In this document: positions 1 through 5,893 of the stretch, one piece after another
How positions within the stretch are numbered: the stretch's first letter is position 1
Layout: the number at the start of each line of letters is the position of its first letter
Source of the DNA: Anaerolineae bacterium
Lineage (GTDB): Bacteria > Chloroflexota > Anaerolineae > JAADDB01
Length of the DNA stretch: 11,640 bases
NCBI GenBank assembly: GCA_015486895.1
Contig: WFQT01000498.1
Coordinates: 1-11,640, forward strand
Reading direction: 5' to 3'
Notes under the pieces: generated by a model
Database searches by the model: none
Told to the model about the DNA's origin: nothing
Seen by the model: the letters and a program-made list of their open reading frames with translations, nothing else
Translations under genes and position numbers: made by a program

Positions 1-108
1 CATAAAGTAAGAGTTGGGGAATATTTTTGCGACATTTCTTTGCAAATTCCACGGTTTCCTCTGCGCTTTATGAACTCTCTTGGACTTTGGCGTTTTTATT
101 TTAGCCAT
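1..108 (-). CDS. Possible 5' end of a hypothetical basic protein, cut by the window edge
   Basis: Reading leftward on the minus strand from an ATG at 108, 36 codons stay open to the window edge. The product starts MAKIKTPKSKRVHKAQRKPW and is rich in Lys and Arg. The frame is also open upstream of the ATG to about position 175, where a TAG closes it. No good Shine-Dalgarno sequence precedes the ATG, and I do not recognise the family. The stretch is AT-rich, so an open frame of this length could be chance. The coherent basic N-terminus is the only positive sign. If real, the gene is transcribed away from the rest of the window. Confidence 0.3.
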   Translation of the reverse strand, partial: MAKIKTPKSKRVHKAQRKPWNLQRNVAKIFPNSYFM

Positions 109-140
109 AGAATTGCATGGATTTAGGTCGAGAAGCAAGA

Positions 141-248
141 AAAAATCTGATTTAGTCTGCGCGATCTGTGGTTCCTAATTTGCTAATCTCAGATTTCGCA
201 GATTTTATTTTTGTGTTTTTAATCCGTGCAATCTGTATAATCTGTGGT
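141..248. repeat. Degenerate AATCTGYG intergenic repeats
   Basis: Two blocks, about 141-172 and 215-248, are built from short units like AATCTGCG, GATCTGTGG, CAATCTGTA and AATCTGTGG. A reverse-oriented copy (GCAGATT) lies near 198-204. The same word family recurs at 4290-4350. Such AATCTGCG/AATCTGTGG spacers are scattered in many environmental bacterial genomes, so this is probably a decayed dispersed repeat. The rest of 109-540 shows no convincing gene. It holds one 7-bp inverted repeat (CCCGTTA/TAACGGG, 469-485). Confidence 0.5.
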
Positions 249-535
249 AAAGATAGCCTGATCGAGCCTAAAACGTCATTTTCGCCAGACTCCAGAACTC
301 TCTTTGACTCCCGATGATACGCCGGCCTTTGGTTTTAGTGCAGGTGCTTCTTAGATGCATTTTGGAGGGAAACGTTACGTACTTTCCAGCTACATTGATC
401 TCATCCTTGATGTCCATCGCGGGGAAGAGGGACGACCGGCGCCGATCTGGCCCCATCCGCCCTTTTCTCCCGTTAGGGTAACGGGTGTGGTCTCCCCTCC
501 CAAAAGAAAAATGGGTGTATCTAATGCCCTATAGC

Positions 536-564
536 TGGCTAAGTTGCCTTCCTCATGGTACAAT
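536..564 (+). promoter_or_regulatory. Candidate extended -10 promoter of the NERD-like gene
   Basis: TGGTACAAT at 556-564 is an extended -10 (TG-n-TACAAT, five of six matches in the hexamer). The -35 at 536-541 (TGGCTA) is poor, which is usual for extended -10 promoters. Transcription would start near 571, giving a leader of about 40 nt before the ATG at 612. Confidence 0.4.
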
Positions 565-611
565 GATGCCGTCGTATTGCCCAACATGTAACGGAAAGGA
601 ATAGGTAACGC

Positions 612-1340
612 ATGCAGTTCTATGTCAATCAGAAGTTAGTCAATCGGCGGCAACAGATCGGGAAGTATGTTAGTTTTTTGGGGTTGGCGATCCTTATTGG
701 TGGCATGGTCATCACTTTCCGGGTTAAACCACATGACCCTGATTACACCAAGTGGATGTTTGTCGCCATGGTTACCCTGCTGATCGGCTTTATCTCTGCT
801 CAGGTGGGTAGTTATAACTTGCGTCGGTTTAGCGGCGGCCGCCGCAATATGCGCCTGGACGAGAGCCTGGCTTCTGCGCTGAAAGGATTCGATGAACGTT
901 TCGAGTTCTATGCTTGGACACTGCCGGCGCCTTACGTTCTCCTTTCCCCGGCGGGGCTGTTTGTTTTTAGCATTCGTGATGAAGCTGGGAGGGTTATTAT
1001 TGAGGGGAGCCAATGGAGGCAGCCTTTCAGCATTATGCGGCTCTTGCATGTCTTTGGCCAGGAAGGCATTGGGAATCCTGAGCGGGAAGCGCGGGCAAAC
1101 GCGGAGAAAATGCGACGTTTTATTGCTAAGGCTCTTCCTGACTTGGAAGTTGACCTCCAGCCGGCAGTATTTTTTGCGGATAAACGGGTTAAATTAGAAC
1201 AAAACAACCCAACCTTACCTATCATCATCGGTAAGGACTTGAAGAAATTTTTGCGCAAGCAGGTGCAGGAAAGAGCGCTGCCTGAGCTGGTGCGGCAGCC
1301 GCTTTCCCAACTTTTCCGGGAACTGGTGACTGTGGAGTAG
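612..1340 (+). CDS. Membrane-anchored protein with a NERD-like domain, probably non-catalytic
   Basis: The 242-residue product has two predicted transmembrane helices, about residues 19-36 and 47-65. A basic segment (about 70-81) and a soluble domain follow. Residues 84-135 (ESLASALKGFD, then LLSPAGLFVFSIRDEAGR) resemble the start of a NERD (nuclease-related) domain: a hydrophobic strand, the P-x-G-L-F-V-F motif, then a G and an aromatic. Where NERD nucleases carry E-x-K, this protein reads S-I-R, so the acidic and Lys catalytic pair appears lost. The C-terminal third is basic and amphipathic. The function is unknown, and a membrane-bound scaffold or RNA/DNA-associated role is only a guess. 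The start is chosen because it is the first ATG after the promoter. The ribosome site is weak: AAAGGA at 595-600 is 11 nt away. It stands alone, not in an evident operon. Confidence 0.75.
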   Translation: MQFYVNQKLVNRRQQIGKYVSFLGLAILIGGMVITFRVKPHDPDYTKWMFVAMVTLLIGFISAQVGSYNLRRFSGGRRNMRLDESLASALKGFDERFEFYAWTLPAPYVLLSPAGLFVFSIRDEAGRVIIEGSQWRQPFSIMRLLHVFGQEGIGNPEREARANAEKMRRFIAKALPDLEVDLQPAVFFADKRVKLEQNNPTLPIIIGKDLKKFLRKQVQERALPELVRQPLSQLFRELVTVE

Positions 1341-1348
1341 TTGCCGGG

Positions 1349-1466
1349 GGCGGCTGGGGTTAATAGGTGAGGGCGTGTGACAACCATTACGAAACCTGGC
1401 TGCGTAGGTTGGAATCCAGCCGCCGGAGGGCGACTTTGTAAGCGTTGCTGCGACTTCCAGTCGCCG
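1349..1466. repeat. REP-like cluster of inverted repeats downstream of the NERD-like gene
   Basis: GGCGGCTGG (1349-1357) is exactly complementary to CCAGCCGCC (1416-1424). Inside, GGCTG (1398-1402) can pair instead with CAGCC (1417-1421). A compact hairpin GCGACT-TCC-AGTCGC follows at 1450-1464. There is no T-run, so it is not a normal intrinsic terminator. The GCGACTTCCAGTCGCC phrase looks like a dispersed intergenic element. It could still protect or end the upstream mRNA. Confidence 0.5.
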
Positions 1467-1533
1467 AAATCATATCCCTAAGTATTGAGATGACACTACG
1501 TGAGCTTTATTTGCTTTTTCTGTATCTTCTTTC

Positions 1534-1728
1534 TTATGTTCTCTGTGTTTTCCGTGAGCCTCTTCCCTTCTTCTTCAACTTCTCACGCTCTCTATTTTCG
1601 AGGTAGGCAGGCCCCATGTCGGTTTCGACACCATAAAGGACAAAAATAATCTCCAAGGTAGGATAAGGCCCCATAACATTTGTTTTGTTGCCTTTCAAAA
1701 GTTCAACTATCGGCTTTTGATTTGACAT
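1534..1728 (-). CDS. Doubtful small ORF, hypothetical
   Basis: An ATG at 1728 on the minus strand opens 64 codons. The product begins MSNQKPIVELLKGNKTNVMG, continues with a hydrophobic stretch (LEIIFVLYGVETDMG), and ends in a Lys/Arg-rich tail. AGGAG touches the ATG with no spacer, which is poor for translation. The 5' end overlaps the -35 box of the hppA promoter on the other strand, which argues against a functional gene. The C-terminal codons come from a pyrimidine-rich spacer (about 1534-1580). It may be a fragment of a decayed gene or chance. I do not recognise it. Confidence 0.2.
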   Translation of the reverse strand: MSNQKPIVELLKGNKTNVMGPYPTLEIIFVLYGVETDMGPAYLENREREKLKKKGRGSRKTQRT

Positions 1729-1750
1729 CTCCTGTGCCCTTTTGTACAAT
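1722..1750 (+). promoter_or_regulatory. Sigma-70-type promoter of hppA
   Basis: A consensus -35 TTGACA (1722-1727) and a near-consensus -10 TACAAT (1745-1750) are separated by exactly 17 bp. Initiation is expected near 1757, leaving an mRNA leader of about 76 nt to the ATG at 1833. A second TTGACT at 1783-1788 has no suitably placed -10. Confidence 0.7.
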
Positions 1751-1832
1751 CGGCCTCATTGTGCGGGTCAATGGGCAACATGTTGACTTAGTGCAAGAAG
1801 TATAAATTTCAAGGTAGAGGAGGTTCTGTTTT

Positions 1833-4133
1833 ATGGCTCATATGCAACTCACGCCTTTTGAGGTCATTGCCATTTGGTCTGTTTTAGGCATCGCTGTCCT
1901 TGGCCTCTTGTATGCCGTCTTCCTCGTGCGGCAAATATCCAAGGAAGACAAGGGAACACCGGAGATGCAGGAAGTGTGGGGCTACATTAAAACTGGCGCC
2001 AACACTTACTTGCGGCAACAATTGCGCACTATTGCCTTATTCCTCATCGTGCTAATTGTGGCCCTGTTTGCCAGCGTGTGGGTTGTCCGCCCTAGCCCCG
2101 AGGCTCGAGAGGCGTTTGGCGATGCTGCTCGCCTTTGGGTAGCTTTTGGCCGGGCTGGTGCCTTCCTGTTAGGCGCCACTTTTTCCGCTTCTGTTGGCTT
2201 CATCGGTATGAACATGGCTGTTGAAGGCAATGTCCGGGTAGCATCAGCGTCCCGCCGCAGCTTCGGCGAGGCTTTGCGTATTGCTTACCGCTCCGGCACC
2301 ATCACCGGCATGTTGACTGATGGCTTGGGCCTCTTCGGCGGCACTGCTATTTTCATGATTTTCGGCAAAGCGGCACCGGATGCACTGCTGGGTTTTGGCT
2401 TCGGTGGTACCTTATTGGCATTGTTCATGCGTGTGGGTGGTGGCATTTACACCAAGGCGGCGGATGTAGGAGCCGACTTAGTGGGGAAAGTGGAAGCAGG
2501 CCTGGAGGAGGACGATCCCCGCAATGCAGCAGTTATCGCTGACCTGGTAGGAGATAACGTGGGTGACTGCGCTGGGATGGCTGCTGACATTTTTGAGTCT
2601 TACGAAGTAACAATTGTCTCTGCCCTGATCCTGGGCTTGGCTTTAGTACGGGCTACTGGCCAGTTACAATGGATTGTCTTCCCTCTATTAGTACGAGCTA
2701 TCGGCGTTTTTAGCTCTATCATCGGGACGTACTTTGTGCGCTCGTTGGGAGAAGGGGATACAGACGCCATGGTAGCCATCAACCGGGGATTTTACACATC
2801 TGCAGCCATTTCCATCTTGGGCTTCTTGACGGTGACATTGCTTTACATGCGCACGCCGGGAACCGGCACTGTGGATTGGGCACCATTCTTCACAACCTTC
2901 GTCGGCATCATTCTGGCCATTGTGATCGATGAAGTGACTAAATATTTTACCGACACTCACTATGCGCCTGTAAAGGAAATTGCTCGTTCGACACAGTTTG
3001 GAGCCGCTACGACTATTCTCAGTGGCATGGCCTCCGGCTATGAATCTAGTGCTTGGGGCGTGTTGGTTATTGCTATGGCCATGTTGGCCTCGGTGCTAAT
3101 CTATGCCGGGCACGAAGCGACTTTCATTCTTTACGGTGTCGCCATGACCGGCATCGGCATGCTGACCTTGACCGGCAATAATGTCTCCATGGACAGCTTT
3201 GGTCCCATTGTTGATAATGCCAACGGCATTGGCGAAGTTGTGGGTATGGAGGATAACGCTCGTCAAATCATGGCTGACCTGGACGCGGTGGGCAATACCA
3301 CTAAAGCTATTACCAAAGGTGTAGCTATTGCTTCGGCAGTGATAGCGGCGGTGTCCCTCTTTGGCTCCTTTATTACTGACAGTACCTACGTGCAGGTACA
3401 GTTGGGTGTCCCCAAGGAGCAGCTATTGAGCACGTTAGGCATCAATCTGGCCAGTCCTCTGGTCTTCATCGGCTTGCTCATTGGTGGTTCCCTGCCTATT
3501 CTCTTTGTCTCCCTCATGATCCGGGCCGTCAATCGGGCAGCCAGCCTGATTATCGGCGAAGTACGGCGCCAATTCCGCGACGAGGAGATCTGGGCTGGCC
3601 GCAAGGTTCCGGATTATGCCCGGGCGGTACACATTTCCACCGTGGCGGCGCAGCAAGAGTTGTTACCGTTGGCAACAATCGCTATTTTGACACCCATCGT
3701 GGTCGGGTTCCTGCTAAAAGCAGAAGCGTTGGGTGGGTTTTTGGGCGGAATTATCCTCTCCGGCCAGTTGTTAGCAGTCTACATGGCTAACTCCGGCGGC
3801 GCCTGGGATAATGCTAAAAAGACCATTGAGGATGGCCTGTATGGTGGCAAGCACAGTGATGCCCATAACGCCAGCGTAGTGGGTGACACCGTTGGCGATC
3901 CGCTGAAAGATACTGCTGGGCCGGCGCTGAATCCGATGATTAAGGTGGTCAACTTAGTCTCTCTGATCATTGCTCCTATCGTCGTTGCCCATTCGCATGT
4001 TACCATAGTCACCTGGATCGCAATGATTGTCCTATTAGGGCTTATCGCCTGGGCGGTCACAGTGAGCAAGCGAGAGACGGATTTGTACAAAGAGGCTGAG
4101 AGTCAAGCAGTCGTGACAGTCCCGACGAAATAA
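1833..4133 (+). CDS. hppA: Membrane-bound proton-translocating inorganic pyrophosphatase, K+-independent class
   Basis: This integral membrane enzyme hydrolyses pyrophosphate to two phosphates and pumps H+ across the membrane. Its 766 residues fit the family (about 650-800), with roughly 16 hydrophobic helices. The substrate and Mg2+ site is clear: DVGADLVGKVE at 211-221, EDDPRN at 226-231, DLVGDNVGDCAGMAAD at 237-252, GGAWDNAKK at 655-663, and GDTVGDPLKDTAGPALN at 684-700. The diagnostic segment GNTTKAITKG (487-496) has Lys at 491 and Thr at 494, the signature of K+-independent H+-PPases. K+-dependent forms carry Ala and Gly there. Na+ pumping is therefore unlikely. A strong GAGGAGGT site at 1817-1824 lies 8 nt before the ATG. 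A consensus-like promoter precedes it and an intrinsic terminator follows, so it is transcribed alone. It probably saves energy from biosynthetic pyrophosphate, or runs in reverse as a PPi synthase under high proton-motive force (family knowledge). Confidence 0.97.
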   Translation: MAHMQLTPFEVIAIWSVLGIAVLGLLYAVFLVRQISKEDKGTPEMQEVWGYIKTGANTYLRQQLRTIALFLIVLIVALFASVWVVRPSPEAREAFGDAARLWVAFGRAGAFLLGATFSASVGFIGMNMAVEGNVRVASASRRSFGEALRIAYRSGTITGMLTDGLGLFGGTAIFMIFGKAAPDALLGFGFGGTLLALFMRVGGGIYTKAADVGADLVGKVEAGLEEDDPRNAAVIADLVGDNVGDCAGMAADIFESYEVTIVSALILGLALVRATGQLQWIVFPLLVRAIGVFSSIIGTYFVRSLGEGDTDAMVAINRGFYTSAAISILGFLTVTLLYMRTPGTGTVDWAPFFTTFVGIILAIVIDEVTKYFTDTHYAPVKEIARSTQFGAATTILSGMASGYESSAWGVLVIAMAMLASVLIYAGHEATFILYGVAMTGIGMLTLTGNNVSMDSFGPIVDNANGIGEVVGMEDNARQIMADLDAVGNTTKAITKGVAIASAVIAAVSLFGSFITDSTYVQVQLGVPKEQLLSTLGINLASPLVFIGLLIGGSLPILFVSLMIRAVNRAASLIIGEVRRQFRDEEIWAGRKVPDYARAVHISTVAAQQELLPLATIAILTPIVVGFLLKAEALGGFLGGIILSGQLLAVYMANSGGAWDNAKKTIEDGLYGGKHSDAHNASVVGDTVGDPLKDTAGPALNPMIKVVNLVSLIIAPIVVAHSHVTIVTWIAMIVLLGLIAWAVTVSKRETDLYKEAESQAVVTVPTK

Positions 4134-4217
4134 TAGCAAGTTGTTTTAACGTAGCTCAGCGCGGGAGCAACGGACGACGATAAAGAGGTCCAGATGCTCT
4201 CACTGAGGCAATATTAA

Positions 4218-4249
4218 AGCGCCGGAGGAGAGCCTCCGGCGCTGTCTTT
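4218..4249 (+). terminator. Intrinsic terminator after hppA
   Basis: A perfect 11-bp stem, AGCGCCGGAGG (4218-4228) with CCTCCGGCGCT (4233-4243), has an AGAG tetraloop. The T-tract is short and interrupted (GTCTTT). The stem is very GC-rich and sits 85 bp after the hppA stop. Confidence 0.75.
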
Positions 4250-4284
4250 AGGCGATAAGTATGTCAGCAGTGACTGCTTCGTAA

Positions 4285-4350
4285 ATAGCACGCAGATGAC
4301 GTGGATTAACGCAGATTCCTAAAAAAATCTGCGTTAATCTGCAAGATCAG
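4285..4350. repeat. AATCTGCG repeat with a perfect 14-bp palindrome
   Basis: GATTAACGCAGATT (4304-4317) and AATCTGCGTTAATC (4326-4339) are exact reverse complements around an 8-nt A-rich loop. Further units (ACGCAGATGA before it; AATCTGCAAGATCAGCGCAATCAG after it) belong to the same word family as the repeats at 141-248. It lies between the hppA terminator and the Nudix gene. It is probably a dispersed, hairpin-forming intergenic element. A role as a Nudix leader hairpin is possible. Confidence 0.6.
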
Positions 4351-4430
4351 CGCAATCAGTGTTCTTGTTTTCATCGTTATGCGGTGTGCCACCGCTCATG
4401 GCGACTGCTATCTGTTTGCAGGAGGGAATC

Positions 4431-4904
4431 ATGGCCGTAAAGCGGATTTACCCGGAAGCGCCTTTGGTAGGTGTTGGAGGGATGGTGTTGCACCAGGGCA
4501 ACGTGTTGCTGGTGCAACGGGGGAAACCGCCGGCAGAGCATATTTGGACCTTGCCGGGGGGCATGGTTGAATTGGGAGAGTCCATCGCTGACGCCCTGCA
4601 GCGGGAAGTTTACGAGGAGTGCCATCTGCTCGTGGCAGCGCAGAAAGTGTTAGGTGTTTTCGAGATGGTGGACAAAGACAAAGAGGGCCGGATACGCTAT
4701 CATTACGTGGTTATCGACATGCTGGCGAAACTGCGTAGCCCGGCAACAGAGCTACGCAATGGTGACGATGCTCATGCTGCCCGCTGGGTGCCCTTAGAGC
4801 AATTGGACGATTATAGGGTTCCGTCTAAAGCTCAAGCTATTATTGGTCGAGGGGTGGCGGCATCTGCCGGGAACAACGTTGGTTGCCCCCTATTAGATCC
4901 GTGA
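4431..4904 (+). CDS. Nudix hydrolase (MutT/ADP-ribose pyrophosphatase-like)
   Basis: The 157-residue protein has a Nudix fold: it starts PLVGVGGMVL, has LLVQRGKPP at 26-34, and TLPGG at 40-44. The Nudix box covers residues 44-66 as G-x5-E-x7-REVYEECHL, so the Mg2+-binding REVxEE core (58-63) is intact. The usual Gly near the end of the box is His65. RIRYHYVVIDMLA further on is typical of a soluble bacterial subgroup that hydrolyses nucleoside diphosphate derivatives. The substrate cannot be read from sequence. The ATG at 4431 is chosen because AGGAGGG at 4420-4426 precedes it. An upstream in-frame ATG at 4359 would add 24 residues without homology or a ribosome site. The last 65 bp overlap the convergent lipoprotein gene. 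The final ~20 residues look non-conserved, as if a stop was lost and the frame ran into the neighbour. No clear own promoter was seen. Confidence 0.9.
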   Translation: MAVKRIYPEAPLVGVGGMVLHQGNVLLVQRGKPPAEHIWTLPGGMVELGESIADALQREVYEECHLLVAAQKVLGVFEMVDKDKEGRIRYHYVVIDMLAKLRSPATELRNGDDAHAARWVPLEQLDDYRVPSKAQAIIGRGVAASAGNNVGCPLLDP

Positions 4905-5892
4905 CCAGCCATGTGCCGGAGCGTTTTTGTAGCGTCAATGTTGCTGTTTGTTCCCAACAGGGCATCTCGGTGCCACTCCAGCGCAAATCAACCCAATAAA
5001 CGGCTGTTTTTCCGTTGTTGTTCTTTGGCAATAATCGCCAAATTTGTACTCCTTGCCGCTCTAAATAAGGGTGGGCCAACTCGATCCGCGTGACGTAAGG
5101 CCGAACAGCCTCCTCTTTCCTCGTTGCTATCCCTTGCCAGAAACGCCAGGCGACCGCATCTGGTGAATTGTCCTTTGCCGAGGCGACAAGGGTGACTTTT
5201 TGCTCGGTGTGCCAACCTTCGCCGTCCTGCCAGCGCACTACGGTTTCCTGCTGCAGTGCCGGCGTTACTTGCCAGCGGCCAACGACGGTTGCCTGTGGGA
5301 TGTTCTGCCAGCGAATTTCCCCAGTGCTCCGTATCTGGAAGCGGAACGCATAATGTCGGTCAACCTGAAAAGCGTTGAGCAGCTTGCTACCATCTTGCAT
5401 ACGGCCAAAGGTCAATAGCAATGGGTGCCCGTTGCCGGCTAAATCCGCCAGGCGCCACCCCAGCCAGGCATCATTGAAAAGTTCTATTGCTCCGGCACCG
5501 CCCAAGAACTGTAGTGGTTGGCTTTCGTCTACTGGCACGATTAAACCACGCCCCGCTGCCCCGGCATAGCGCCCATCCTGATAGATTAATAAGACATCCT
5601 CTTTACCATCACTGTTGAAGTCGTGTCGCTGGAAGGTAACCAGCTCTACCCGTGGGGAAAGGGTATGCAGCGTTTTGGCAATAGCTGGAAACTGTTGCTT
5701 AGTCGTGGGTGTTGGTGCCGGAGAAAGTGGGTGCCACACTGCTATTGTCGTTGCGGTACTGTTTTTTTTGGTGCTGCTGCAGCCGGCGAAGAGAACACTT
5801 ATCAGGATGAACGTGGCCAAAGTAACCCCAAGTGATGGATACAGAGCGGTGTGAGTGTGTTTGTTGGACTTATGACGGTATCTGATGACCAT
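4840..5892 (-). CDS. Lipoprotein with VCBS/FG-GAP-like repeats, third gene of the antiporter operon
   Basis: The 350-residue product has a basic N-terminus, a hydrophobic helix (about 21-36) and a lipobox-like FAGC ending at Cys38, which points to an exported, lipid-anchored protein. Residues 91-99 (DFNSDGKED) form a Ca2+-type D-x-N-x-DG-x3-D loop followed by VLLIY. A second, weaker copy starts at D150 (DLAGNGHPLLL). Both resemble VCBS/FG-GAP beta-propeller blades, but only two are visible. Cys312 and Cys340 near the C-terminus could form a disulfide. I recognise no specific family. The start is ATG 5892 rather than the longer frame open to 6033, because the longer one would overlap the antiporter. 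GAGG lies 6 nt upstream and the antiporter stop is one base away, which implies translational coupling. The 3' end overlaps the Nudix gene by 65 bp. A role in sensing or adhesion at the envelope is inference. Confidence 0.8.
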   Translation of the reverse strand: MVIRYRHKSNKHTHTALYPSLGVTLATFILISVLFAGCSSTKKNSTATTIAVWHPLSPAPTPTTKQQFPAIAKTLHTLSPRVELVTFQRHDFNSDGKEDVLLIYQDGRYAGAAGRGLIVPVDESQPLQFLGGAGAIELFNDAWLGWRLADLAGNGHPLLLTFGRMQDGSKLLNAFQVDRHYAFRFQIRSTGEIRWQNIPQATVVGRWQVTPALQQETVVRWQDGEGWHTEQKVTLVASAKDNSPDAVAWRFWQGIATRKEEAVRPYVTRIELAHPYLERQGVQIWRLLPKNNNGKTAVYWVDLRWSGTEMPCWEQTATLTLQKRSGTWLVTDLIGGNQRCSRQMPPPLDQ

Positions 5893-5893
5893 G

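Noticed and set aside
268..587. Small minus-strand frames upstream of the NERD-like gene
   Set aside because: They overlap each other and the candidate promoter, and show no ribosome site or recognisable motif.
636..1387. Minus-strand frames of 137 and 151 codons across the NERD-like gene
   Set aside because: They lack ribosome sites and family features, and the plus-strand frame has helices and domain motifs.
1783..1806. TTGACT with TATAAA as a second hppA promoter
   Set aside because: The boxes are only 12 bp apart; the pair at 1722-1750 has consensus spacing.
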